Below are positions 17,387-25,981 of a stretch of 64,000 bases of DNA, piece by piece (positions within the stretch are counted from its first letter, which is position 1; every line of letters starts with the position of its first letter). A program made the position numbers and the translations under genes. The notes beneath the pieces were generated by a model. The model was not told the origin of the DNA, ran no database searches, and saw only the letters and a list, made by a program, of their open reading frames with translations. The stretch is from Streptomyces sp. CB02923 (GTDB taxonomy: Bacteria > Actinomycetota > Actinomycetes > Streptomycetales > Streptomycetaceae): contig NZ_LWKZ01000025.1 in NCBI RefSeq assembly GCF_001905005.1, positions 124,001 to 188,000 on the forward strand. Direction: 5' to 3'.

Positions 17387-18831
17387 CGGCGGCGAACGGC
17401 GGGCGGGAGGCACGCGGCGGGTCCCCGGGCGCGCAGTGGGACGTCATCGTCGTCGGCGCCGGGTTCACCGGCCTGGGCGCCGCGCACGAACTGGGCCGGG
17501 CCGGGCTGCGCTGCCTGGTCCTGGAGGCGGACGACCACGTCGGGGGCCTCGCGGGCACGTTCACCGTCGGCGGGCGGCAGCTGGAACGCTTCTACCACCA
17601 CTGGTTCGCCTCCGACACGGACATCTTCCGGCTCTGCGCCCGCCTCGGCCGCGCCGACCTCGTCCAGCGCCACCCCGGCCGCACCGGCTTCTACTACGCG
17701 GGCGGCATCCACCGCCTCTCCTCCCCCCTCGACGTGCTGCGCTTCGCGCCGCTGCCGCCGGCCGACCGGCTGCGCCTGGGCCGGTCCGTGCTGCGCGCCG
17801 GCCGGGTGCGGCACTGGCGCGGGCTGGAGGCGCTGACCGCCGAGGAATGGCTGGTCGGGCTGGGCGGGCGGCGGGTGTACGACCGGGTGTGGCGGCCGCT
17901 GCTGGAGGGCAAGTTCGGCCCGTACGCGCCGGAGGTCGGCGCCACCTGGATGTGGACGAAGCTGCACCTGCGGGGCGGCAGCCGCAGCCGGTCGGGCCGC
18001 GAGGTGCTCCACTACCTGCGCGGGGGCTGCGGCGCCCTGCTGGACGCCTGGCTGCCCCGGCTGGCCGGGCTGGGGGTACGGATACGGACCGGCAGCCCGG
18101 TGGCGGAGGTGCTGACCGGCCCGGAGGGCGTGCGCGGCGTCCGGTGCGGCGGCGAGGTGATCGGCGCGCCGCGTGTGCTGGTGACCTGCGCGACCGGCCC
18201 CGCCGCGGCGCTGCTCGCCCGGTCCGCGCACCCCGCCGTCCCGGCCCTGCGCCGCCGGCTCACGGCGATCCCGTACCTGGCCAACCTGTGCCTGGTGCTG
18301 GAGAACGACCGGCCCCTGTCCGACACGTACTGGCTGAACGTCACCGACCCGCACTTCCCGTACGTCGGCGTCATCGAGCACACCAACCTCGACGCGCCGG
18401 AGCACTACGGCGGGCGGCACCTGGTCTACCTCTCCGCGTACCTCCCCGCGGACGCCGCGCTCTACCGGATGAGCGACCCGGAGGTCTACCGCCACAGCCT
18501 CCCGCACCTGCGGCGGATGTTCCCGGCGTTCCGCGAGGAGTGGGTGCGCGCCCACCATGTCTGGCGCGCCCCGTACGCGCAGCCGGTCATCACCCGGCAC
18601 TACTCGCGGACCGTGCCCGGCGTCGAGAACGCCGTACCCGGCCTCTACCTGGCCGGAATGGCCCAGGTCTTCCCCGAGGACCGGGGCACCAACTACGCGC
18701 TGCGGGGCGGGCAGCGCGCCGGGCGGCTGATCGCCGACCGCATCCGTACGGCGGAGCGCCGCACGGGCGGCACCGCCCCTGCCCCTGACCATCCCCATGC
18801 CACCCATCGGACCGGAGCGGACCATGACTGA
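17383..18831 (+). CDS. FAD-dependent oxidoreductase, amine-oxidase/UDP-galactopyranose-mutase-like
   Basis: A 482-residue flavoprotein. The N-terminal dinucleotide fold is VIVVGAGFTGLGAAHELG with the ribose-binding Glu in CLVLEADDHVGG; the C-terminal FAD motif is LYLAGMAQVFPEDRGTNYAL. It belongs to the NAD(P)/FAD-binding group related to protoporphyrinogen oxidase and often found next to GT2 genes. The GTG at 17383 overlaps the previous stop (GTGA) and has GGAG six bases upstream. Its role in the cluster is unknown; it could oxidise or isomerise a sugar or lipid-linked intermediate. Confidence 0.85.
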   Translation: MTAANGGREARGGSPGAQWDVIVVGAGFTGLGAAHELGRAGLRCLVLEADDHVGGLAGTFTVGGRQLERFYHHWFASDTDIFRLCARLGRADLVQRHPGRTGFYYAGGIHRLSSPLDVLRFAPLPPADRLRLGRSVLRAGRVRHWRGLEALTAEEWLVGLGGRRVYDRVWRPLLEGKFGPYAPEVGATWMWTKLHLRGGSRSRSGREVLHYLRGGCGALLDAWLPRLAGLGVRIRTGSPVAEVLTGPEGVRGVRCGGEVIGAPRVLVTCATGPAAALLARSAHPAVPALRRRLTAIPYLANLCLVLENDRPLSDTYWLNVTDPHFPYVGVIEHTNLDAPEHYGGRHLVYLSAYLPADAALYRMSDPEVYRHSLPHLRRMFPAFREEWVRAHHVWRAPYAQPVITRHYSRTVPGVENAVPGLYLAGMAQVFPEDRGTNYALRGGQRAGRLIADRIRTAERRTGGTAPAPDHPHATHRTGADHD

Positions 18832-20335
18832 CCCGCGCAGCCACCAGGACCACCGGGAGCAGCGGCCCCGGCAGGACCGGCGGTTCCTGTTCACCGCGGA
18901 CGACTGCGAGCGGATGCCCGCCCGCCAGGTGCACGACCTGTACCGGCAGTACGTCAGCCGGGCCCAGGTCTCGCTGCTCGGCTCCTTCGGTTTCGGCCAG
19001 GACCTGGTCGACCACGCCGAGGGCTGCTGGATCACCCTGCGCGACGGGCGGCGCATCCTGGACTTCACCGGCGGCATCGGCGTGCTCAACCACGGGCACA
19101 ACCACCCCCGGCTGCTCGCCACGCGCCGCCGCTTCGCCGAGCGGCGCGCCATGGAGGTGCACAAGAACTTCCTGTCGCCGTACGTGGCGGCGCTCAGCCA
19201 CAACCTGGCGCGGCTGCTGCCCGGCGACCTGAACATCAGCTACTTCCCCAACTCCGGTGCGGAAGCGGTGGAAGGCGCCGTGAAGCTCGCTTACAAGTAC
19301 CACCGGGGGCATCGCGGGACGGTGCTGCACAGCGACATCTCGTTCCACGGAAAGCTCCTCGGTGCGGGCAGCCTCACCGCCTCCCCCGAGGTCGGCTTCC
19401 CGTATCCCGGCCTGCCCGGCACCGACCACTTCGCCTACGACGACCTGGAGTCCTTCGCACTCGCCCTGGAACGGCACCGGGCCGGGGACGGCGGCAGCGA
19501 CGTGTACGCGGTGGTGCTGGAGCCGTTCAGCGCGTCGAGCGTGCGCGAATGCTCGGCGGAGTTCCTGTACGAAGTGCGTCGGCTGTGCACGGAACGGGAC
19601 ATCGTGCTGATCTTCGACGAGGTGTACACGGGCTGGGGACGGACCGGCACGCTCTTCCACTTCATGCGCCACACCGGCCTGATCCCCGACATCCTGACCA
19701 CCTCGAAGTCCTTCGGCGGCGGCAAGGCGTCCATCTCCGGCTACGTCACGCGCGAGCCGGTCTTCCGCGCCGCGTACGACAACCACGCCGACGCGACGCT
19801 GCACAGCACCACCTACTACGGCTTCGGCGAGGAGACCGCGACCGCGATCGAAGCCATCGCCATCGCCATCGAGGACGACTACCCGGCGCGCGCCGTACGC
19901 ATCGGCGAGCGGCTGGGCGGCGGACTCGCCGACCTCGCGGCCCGCCACCCCTCCCTGGTGTCCGGCACCTTCGGCCGGGGCGCGCTGCACGGCCTGTTCC
20001 TCCACGACCGCTACCCCGCGCTGGACCGGCTGCTGCGCCTGGTGCCCTCCTCCTTCGCCCGGGACCCGCGGGCCCGCCGGAAACTCGTCACCGCGGCCGT
20101 CATCGCCTCCCTGTACCGCGACTACGGCGTCCTGGCCTACTACGGCTCCAACCACCGGCTGCCGCTCATCGCCTCTCCACCGCTGGTCGCGGGGGACACC
20201 GAGGTCGAGGTGTTCCTCCAGGCGCTGGACTCGGTGCTGGAGCAGGGGGCCGGGCGGCTGCTGGCCCGCTTCGCCAAGGACGTACTGGCGCAGCATGTGC
20301 CCGCCCGGGGCAAGGAGGAGGCGGTGGCGCGGTGA
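18824..20335 (+). CDS. class III aminotransferase
   Basis: A 503-residue PLP aminotransferase. The diagnostic segment LIFDEVYTGWGRTG and the PLP lysine in TTSKSFGGGKASISGYV are clear. Class III enzymes transfer an amino group onto primary aldehydes; in neomycin and butirosin synthesis such an enzyme (NeoB/BtrB type) works with a flavin dehydrogenase to install the 6'-amine. Two GMC oxidoreductases lie just downstream, so the same alcohol-to-aldehyde-to-amine logic may apply. The ATG has GGAG upstream and overlaps the preceding stop by eight bases. Confidence 0.88.
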   Translation: MTDPRSHQDHREQRPRQDRRFLFTADDCERMPARQVHDLYRQYVSRAQVSLLGSFGFGQDLVDHAEGCWITLRDGRRILDFTGGIGVLNHGHNHPRLLATRRRFAERRAMEVHKNFLSPYVAALSHNLARLLPGDLNISYFPNSGAEAVEGAVKLAYKYHRGHRGTVLHSDISFHGKLLGAGSLTASPEVGFPYPGLPGTDHFAYDDLESFALALERHRAGDGGSDVYAVVLEPFSASSVRECSAEFLYEVRRLCTERDIVLIFDEVYTGWGRTGTLFHFMRHTGLIPDILTTSKSFGGGKASISGYVTREPVFRAAYDNHADATLHSTTYYGFGEETATAIEAIAIAIEDDYPARAVRIGERLGGGLADLAARHPSLVSGTFGRGALHGLFLHDRYPALDRLLRLVPSSFARDPRARRKLVTAAVIASLYRDYGVLAYYGSNHRLPLIASPPLVAGDTEVEVFLQALDSVLEQGAGRLLARFAKDVLAQHVPARGKEEAVAR

Positions 20336-20682
20336 ACGGGCCGCAGACTGACGGCGGCGGGGCCGCCGGGCGGGCCCTGCGCGCGAGCGGCCTGCCCGCC
20401 CTGTGGGCAGCGCGCTACCCGGCGCTGGCCGGGCCCAAGGCCCAGGCGCGCGCCGCGGCGCATGTGTGCGGGTCGCTGGAAGCGCTGCCCGGCCCGTACC
20501 GCCTCGGCGCCATAGCCGTTCTGCGGACAGCGGGCCTGGCGCTGCGCATCACGGCGGCCAGGCGGTCCCGGCCCGCCGCCGGGTGCGACCGGCTGCTGCG
20601 CGTCCCCGGCTTCTCCCGCATCCTCACCATCACCGACTCCCTCGCGCTGTACGGCGGTCTGGACGGTGAACGGAACACATGA
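20332..20682 (+). CDS. 116-residue protein of unknown function before GMC oxidoreductase
   Basis: Starts with GTG overlapping the preceding stop (GTGA) and ends in an ATGA overlap with the next gene, so it is held in place by translational coupling on both sides. The protein is Ala/Arg-rich with a few probable helices (GLPALWAARYPALAGPKAQA, LGAIAVLRTAGLALRITAARR) and no clear signal peptide or metal motif. GMC-type dehydrogenases often need a small partner subunit encoded next door, so it may be such a partner. I do not recognise a named family. Confidence 0.72.
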   Translation: MNGPQTDGGGAAGRALRASGLPALWAARYPALAGPKAQARAAAHVCGSLEALPGPYRLGAIAVLRTAGLALRITAARRSRPAAGCDRLLRVPGFSRILTITDSLALYGGLDGERNT

Positions 20683-22199
20683 CCGGCCGCCATCGCCCGT
20701 CCCGTACCGTCCCGTGCGACGCCCTGGTCATCGGCTCCGGAGCCGGTGGCGCGGTCGCCGCCCTGGAGCTGGCGCGGGCCGGGCTCCACACCGTCGTCCT
20801 GGAGGAAGGCCCCCGGCCGACCACCGCCGAACTGGCCGCATCGGCGCCCGCCGAGAACCTGCGCCGCCTGTACCGCGGCGCCGGGCTCACCCCGATCCTC
20901 GGCAGCCCGGTCATCCCGTACGGCGAGGGCCGCTGCGTGGGCGGCAGCACGGTCGTCAACGGCGGACTGCTGTGGGCGCCGCCGGACGCGCTGCTGGAGC
21001 GCTGGGCGCGGGTCATGGGCACCACCGACTACGGTGCCGCCCGGCTGGCCCCGCATGTCCGTACGGTGTCCGAACGCCTCGGCGTCGGCGAGCAGCCGCA
21101 CGGCTCCGGCAACGCGGACTCCCGGCTGCTGGCCGACGCGGCCGACACCCTGGGCTGGCGCTGGTCCGCCGCCCGCCGCGCGGCCCCCGGCTGCCTGCAC
21201 CGCAACCACTGCCCGACCGGCTGCCCCAGCGGCGCCAAGCGGAGCATGCTCGTCAGCTACCTCCCGGAGGCCGAGCGATACGGCGCGCACATCGAGCCCG
21301 AGACCCGGACGCTGCTGCTGCGGCACGACGGCCGCACCGTCCACAGTGTGCGCGCCGTGGGCGGCCCCGGCGGGCGTACGCGCATCAACTACCGCCCGCG
21401 TACCGTCTTCCTCGCCGCCGGGGCCGTCGGCAGCGCCGTCCTCCTCCAGCGCAGCGGCATCCACCGCCGTACCGCGGGCCGCGCCATGGGCTTCCACGTC
21501 AACTTCCGCCTCGTGGCCCGCTTCCCGTGCCCGGTACGGGCCACGCAGGGCACGATCTTCACCGCGCAGGTACGGGAGTTCGAGGACCTGGGCATCCACC
21601 TGATGCCCGCCAACCTCACCGCGGGGTCGCTGGCGGCAGCCCTCGCCGGGCAGGGCCCGGTGGTCACCAACGCCCTGCTGGCGGACCTGGAGAGGGCCGC
21701 CGTGTTCACCGTGCAGGTACGGATGGGCGGGCGCGTCGCCGTACGGCACCTGCGGGGCGCGGGCTGGTGGCTGCGGCACCGGATCACCCCGTACGACCAC
21801 GGCCTGCTCCGCTTCGCGCTCGGCCGGGCGGCGCGGGCGCTGTTCCGGGCGGGGGCCGTGGAGCTGTACCCGCCGTGTCCCGGTGTCCTGCGCTCGGACC
21901 GTACGGCGCAGGAGTTCGCCGCGCACTCGGACCCCCGCGGCTGGAACCTGGTGTCCGTCCACGCCATGGCCTCCTGCCCGATGGGACGGCCCGCGCTCGG
22001 CGGGATGTGCGACCAGGACGGACGCCCCTACGGTTTCACCAACCTGCGGCTGTGCGACGCCTCGGTGCTGCCGGGGCCGACCGGCATCAGCCCCCAGGGC
22101 ACGGTCATGGCCTTCGCGCACGAGATCGCCGCCCGCCACCTCTCCGCACTCCCACAGCTCCCACCGAGGAGGCACGGTGACATCGAAACCGCTCCCTGA
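20679..22199 (+). CDS. GMC-family FAD oxidoreductase (first of two)
   Basis: A 506-residue GMC oxidoreductase: Rossmann motif ALVIGSGAGGAVAALELA, GRCVGGSTVVNGGLLW in the FAD domain, and a C-terminal segment (GPTGISPQGTVMAFAHEIA) that closes the FAD site. A Cys-rich patch (CLHRNHCPTGCPSGAKRS) near residue 170 resembles that of flavin dehydrogenases acting on polyols. It probably oxidises an alcohol to an aldehyde or ketone. It is coupled by ATGA to the small upstream protein and overlaps the second GMC gene by 23 bases. Confidence 0.87.
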   Translation: MTGRHRPSRTVPCDALVIGSGAGGAVAALELARAGLHTVVLEEGPRPTTAELAASAPAENLRRLYRGAGLTPILGSPVIPYGEGRCVGGSTVVNGGLLWAPPDALLERWARVMGTTDYGAARLAPHVRTVSERLGVGEQPHGSGNADSRLLADAADTLGWRWSAARRAAPGCLHRNHCPTGCPSGAKRSMLVSYLPEAERYGAHIEPETRTLLLRHDGRTVHSVRAVGGPGGRTRINYRPRTVFLAAGAVGSAVLLQRSGIHRRTAGRAMGFHVNFRLVARFPCPVRATQGTIFTAQVREFEDLGIHLMPANLTAGSLAAALAGQGPVVTNALLADLERAAVFTVQVRMGGRVAVRHLRGAGWWLRHRITPYDHGLLRFALGRAARALFRAGAVELYPPCPGVLRSDRTAQEFAAHSDPRGWNLVSVHAMASCPMGRPALGGMCDQDGRPYGFTNLRLCDASVLPGPTGISPQGTVMAFAHEIAARHLSALPQLPPRRHGDIETAP

Positions 22200-23862
22200 C
22201 GCCCCGGGCCGCCCGCGCGGCCTGCTCCGGCCCGACGGGCCCGTCGTCGACTGCGACATCGCCGTCATCGGCTCCGGCATGGGCGGCGCGACCCTGGCCT
22301 ACGCCCTGCGCGACACCGGCGCGCGCGTCCTGGTGGTCGAGCGCGGGGACTTCCTGCCCCGGGAGTGGCAGAACTGGTCCGCGCGCGCCGTCTTCACCGC
22401 CGGCCGCTACCGCAACGCCGAACCCTGGTACGACGCCGGGGCGGGCCGGTTCTTCTCCCCCGGCGTGCACTACTACGTCGGCGGCAACACCAAGGTCTTC
22501 GGCGCCACGCTGCCGCGCTTCCGCGAGGCCGACTTCGGGCCGTTGGAGCACGCGGAAGGCGTGTCGCGCAGCTGGCCGTTCCCGTACGGCGTGCTCGAAC
22601 CGCACTACGCGCGCGCCGAACGCCTCTACCGGGTGCACGGCACCCGCACCGCCGATCCGACCGACCCGTGGCGCTCCGGCGACTACCCGTGGCCGGCCGT
22701 GCCCCACGAACCCGCGGTCGCCGCGCTCGCCGAGTCGCTGCGCGGCCAGGGCCTGAGGCCGTTCGCGCTGCCCACCGGCATCGACCTGCGCGACGGCGGA
22801 ACGTGCCTGCGCTGCGCCAGCTGCGACGGCTTCCCCTGCCTCGTCGACGCCAAGAGCGACGCCGACCAGTGCGCGCTGCGGCCCGCGCTGGCCTCCGGCA
22901 CCGTCTCCCTGCTCACCCGGGCCACGGTCACGCGCCTGGTGACCGGGGCGGACGGGCGGCGGGTGACCGAGGCACTGGCCCGGTACGAGGGCCGTGAGCT
23001 GCGCATCCGCGCCGAACGGTTCGTCCTGGCCTGCGGCGCCGTCAACACGGCTGCCCTGCTGCTGCGTTCGGACCCCGGCACCGTGCGTACGGGGCCGGTA
23101 CGGACCACGGGCCTGGCCAACGGCTCCGGGCAGGCCGGACGCAACTACATGGTGCACAACAGCACCTTCCTCATGGCCGTCGACCCGCGCCGCACCAACG
23201 AGGCGGTGTTCCAGAAGACGCTGGGCGTCAACGACTGGTACCTGGGCAACGGCACGCACGGACCCCTGGGCAACATCCAGGCCCTGGGCAAACTGCGTCC
23301 CCCCTCGGCGCGCGGCCTGTGGCCCCGCACACCCCGCCCCCTGCTCGCCGCCACCACCCGGCGCAGCATCGACCTGTACCTCACCAGCGAGGACCTGCCG
23401 GTACCGGAGAACCGCGTGGCCGTCGGCCCCGGCGACCGCACCGAAGTGCACTGGCGGCCGGTGAACCTCCCGCCCCACCGCGAACTGGTGCGCCGCGCCG
23501 CGCAGATGATGCGCCGCGCGGGCTTCCCCCTGGTCCGCTCCCGGCGGATGGGTATCGCCGTCAACTCGCACCAGTGCGGCACGGCGGTGGCCGGGGACGA
23601 CCCGGCGGCCAGCGTCGTCGACCCCGAGTGCAAGGCGCACGAGCTGGACAACCTGTGGGTCGCGGACAGCTCCTGGTTCCCGTCCTCGGCGGCGGTCAAC
23701 CCGGCACTGACGATCGCCGCCAACGCGCTGCGGATCGCGCCGGGGGTCGCGGGGACGCCGGAGGCCGCGGCGACCTACGAGATCACGTACCGGGCGGACG
23801 CGGCCGAAGCCGTCCGCCCGGCGCGCGGCGGCTCCGGGGACGGAGGGACCGCGGGCCCATGA
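22177..23862 (+). CDS. GMC-family FAD oxidoreductase (second of two)
   Basis: A 561-residue GMC oxidoreductase: IAVIGSGMGGATLAYALRDT at the N-terminus, GVHYYVGGNTKVFGATLPRF near residue 95, a Cys cluster CLRCASCDGFPCL near 210, and WVADSSWFPSSAAVNPALT at the C-terminus. The set resembles the flavin dehydrogenases of aminoglycoside pathways (NeoG/BtrQ type) that make 6'-aldehydes, by general pattern only. The GTG start has GAGGAGG five bases upstream. Two consecutive GMC genes suggest two oxidation steps or a heteromeric enzyme. Confidence 0.87.
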   Translation: MTSKPLPDAPGRPRGLLRPDGPVVDCDIAVIGSGMGGATLAYALRDTGARVLVVERGDFLPREWQNWSARAVFTAGRYRNAEPWYDAGAGRFFSPGVHYYVGGNTKVFGATLPRFREADFGPLEHAEGVSRSWPFPYGVLEPHYARAERLYRVHGTRTADPTDPWRSGDYPWPAVPHEPAVAALAESLRGQGLRPFALPTGIDLRDGGTCLRCASCDGFPCLVDAKSDADQCALRPALASGTVSLLTRATVTRLVTGADGRRVTEALARYEGRELRIRAERFVLACGAVNTAALLLRSDPGTVRTGPVRTTGLANGSGQAGRNYMVHNSTFLMAVDPRRTNEAVFQKTLGVNDWYLGNGTHGPLGNIQALGKLRPPSARGLWPRTPRPLLAATTRRSIDLYLTSEDLPVPENRVAVGPGDRTEVHWRPVNLPPHRELVRRAAQMMRRAGFPLVRSRRMGIAVNSHQCGTAVAGDDPAASVVDPECKAHELDNLWVADSSWFPSSAAVNPALTIAANALRIAPGVAGTPEAAATYEITYRADAAEAVRPARGGSGDGGTAGP

Positions 23863-24860
23863 TCGTCGACCACGCCTACGACCTGATCACCGACGACGTC
23901 TTCCTGCGCCTGGACGGCCTGCTCCCGCACGCCGAGCTGTTCCTCAAGCTGGAAGGGCTCAACCCGGCCGGCTCGGTCAAGCTCAAGACCGCCACCGGCC
24001 TGGTCGAGGACGCCGAACGCCGCGGCCTGCTGCGCCCCGGCGGCGCCCTGATCGAGTCGTCCTCCGGCAACCTGGGCATCGCCCTGAGCGCCGTCTGCGC
24101 GGCCAAGGGCTACACCTTCACCTGCGTCACCGACCCCCACGCACCGCGGCAGAGCGTCGCGCTGATGCGCGCGTTCGGCGCCCACGTGTGCGTCGTGGAC
24201 ACGCCCGACGGCAACGGCGGCTACCTCGGCAGCCGGATCGCGCTGATCCGCAGCGCCCTGGACCTCGACCCGTCGCTGACCTGGCTCAACCAGTACGCCA
24301 ACGCCGCCAACCCGGCCGTCCACACGGCGCGCACCGCGGCCGCCGTCCTGCGCGAGATCCGCGCCGTGGACTACCTCTTCGCCGGTGCCGGCACCACCGG
24401 CACCGTCATGGGCTGCGCCGCGTACTTCCGCCGCTTCTCGCCCCGGACCACCGTCGTCGCCGTCGACGCCGAGGGCTCGGTGACCTTCGGCGGGCCGCCC
24501 GGCACCCGGCGCATCCCGGGCCTGGGCACCAGCCGGGTACCGGAGATCTGCCGCCCGCACGAGGTGCACCGCGTGGTGTCCGTACCCGAACGGGACGCCG
24601 TACGGATGTGCCGCCGCCTCGCCCGCTCCCACGGCCTGGCCGTCGGCGGCTCCACCGGCTCCGTGCTCAGCGCCGTCCTGCGGCTGCGGCCCGGCATCCC
24701 GCAGGGCGCCCGCGTGGTGGCGCTCTCCGCCGACCTCGGGGACCGCTACCTGGACACCGTGTACGACGACACCTGGGTCACCGAACACTTCGGCGCCGCG
24801 GCGGCCGGCCGCCCCCGGCTCCCCGGCACCGCCAAGGCCGCCCCAGAGGAGGTGCGCTGA
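23859..24860 (+). CDS. cysteine-synthase-family PLP enzyme, SbnA-like
   Basis: A 333-residue fold-type II PLP enzyme. The PLP lysine is Lys41 in LNPAGSVKLKTA, followed by the substrate loop ESSSGNLGIAL and phosphate-binding GAGTTGTVMG. SbnA and relatives condense O-phosphoserine with glutamate toward 2,3-diaminopropionate; others make cysteine or cystathionine. The SSSGN loop and FAGAGTTGT segment favour the SbnA group. No SbnB partner is present nearby; instead a haem-oxygenase-like oxidase follows directly. The ATG overlaps the previous stop (ATGA). Confidence 0.85.
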   Translation: MIVDHAYDLITDDVFLRLDGLLPHAELFLKLEGLNPAGSVKLKTATGLVEDAERRGLLRPGGALIESSSGNLGIALSAVCAAKGYTFTCVTDPHAPRQSVALMRAFGAHVCVVDTPDGNGGYLGSRIALIRSALDLDPSLTWLNQYANAANPAVHTARTAAAVLREIRAVDYLFAGAGTTGTVMGCAAYFRRFSPRTTVVAVDAEGSVTFGGPPGTRRIPGLGTSRVPEICRPHEVHRVVSVPERDAVRMCRRLARSHGLAVGGSTGSVLSAVLRLRPGIPQGARVVALSADLGDRYLDTVYDDTWVTEHFGAAAAGRPRLPGTAKAAPEEVR

Positions 24861-25958
24861 ATGAACCCACCCGCCGTGAACGCCGCCCCGGCCCCCGCCG
24901 TGCCGCAGAGCGCCGACGGCCTCCAGGACCTGTACTGGCCGCCCGTCCACCCCTTCGGCTCCCTGGACCCCGTCCTCGTCCGCTTCCTGGCCGCTCCCCC
25001 GACCGCCCAGGCCGCGCTGCTCACCCGGCTGCGCGCCGACCCCGAGGCCCACGGCCGCTTCCTCCACGACCACCTGGCCACCCTCTACGCCCACTCCTTC
25101 GGCTACCGCGACGGCCCGGCAGCGCATGCCCCCGACGACGACCTGGAGATCGCGCTGTACGCGGCACGCACCCGGCTGGAGCACGAGTTCCTGACGTACG
25201 ACTGCGCCCCCGGACCCGTACCGCAGCTGCGCTCCCAGGAAGCGGCCGCCGACCACCTCGAAGCGCTGGCCGCCGACAACCCCGGCGCCTCCCACCCCCT
25301 CTTCCGCTTCCTCGCCACCGACGCCACCCGCGAGCAGATCGAGTACTTCCTGCGCTGCGAACTGATCCGCAACGAAGTCGTGGACGACGAGGTCGCCCTG
25401 CTCGTCGTCGGCCTCCAGGGCCAGCAGAAGGCCGTCGCGGCGGCCAACCTGTGGGACGAGTGCGGGCGCGGACGGCTGGAGAACTTCCACACGTACTGGC
25501 TGCGCCGCCAGCTCGGCTCCCCCGCCGGGTGGGAAGCGCTGGCCGGCTACCGCCGCGGCCACCCGTGGTTCGCCAAGCCGACGTCCAACCTCTTCGCCGC
25601 GCTGCTGCTGCGCCCGGCGCGCGTCCAGGCCGCGTACGGCTGCTTCCTCGTCTTCGAAAGCTGGGTCGAACCGCACTTCACCCTCCTCCTGGAGGGAATG
25701 ACGCGGGTGGGCATCCACGACGACGACATGCGCGTCTACTACACCGCCCACACCCGCATCGACCCCCGCCACAGCCAGGAACTGTGCGACGGACTGCGCG
25801 CCCAGCGCCCCCGACTCACCCCCCGGGAGGTACGGGCCGCCCTGTACGGAGCCCACCTCGCGGTCGACACGGGCATCCGGCAGTACGACCGCATCAGGCG
25901 TCACTTGGAGACCATGGGCCCGCGGAGTGCACACGCACCGCGGCCCCAGGACCACTGA
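24861..25958 (+). CDS. haem-oxygenase-like diiron oxidase/oxygenase (HDO superfamily)
   Basis: A 365-residue all-helical protein of the iron-containing redox enzyme family. Probable iron ligands are the acidic helix EVVDDEVALL, Glu and His in DECGRGRLENFH, Glu and His in FESWVEPHFTLL, and the HTRIDPRH segment. HDO members such as UndA, BesC and the oxygenase part of SznF cut C-C bonds or N-oxygenate amino acids and amines. The start abuts the stop of the SbnA-like gene, so its substrate may be that enzyme's amino-acid product. It lacks the cupin domain of SznF. Confidence 0.83.
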   Translation: MNPPAVNAAPAPAVPQSADGLQDLYWPPVHPFGSLDPVLVRFLAAPPTAQAALLTRLRADPEAHGRFLHDHLATLYAHSFGYRDGPAAHAPDDDLEIALYAARTRLEHEFLTYDCAPGPVPQLRSQEAAADHLEALAADNPGASHPLFRFLATDATREQIEYFLRCELIRNEVVDDEVALLVVGLQGQQKAVAAANLWDECGRGRLENFHTYWLRRQLGSPAGWEALAGYRRGHPWFAKPTSNLFAALLLRPARVQAAYGCFLVFESWVEPHFTLLLEGMTRVGIHDDDMRVYYTAHTRIDPRHSQELCDGLRAQRPRLTPREVRAALYGAHLAVDTGIRQYDRIRRHLETMGPRSAHAPRPQDH

Positions 25959-25981
25959 GGCCGGACGCGATCGGAGGAACC

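Noticed and set aside
23859..24860. Ordinary cysteine synthase
   Set aside because: Operon setting and the SbnA-like loop favour a specialised role, although sequence alone cannot exclude it.
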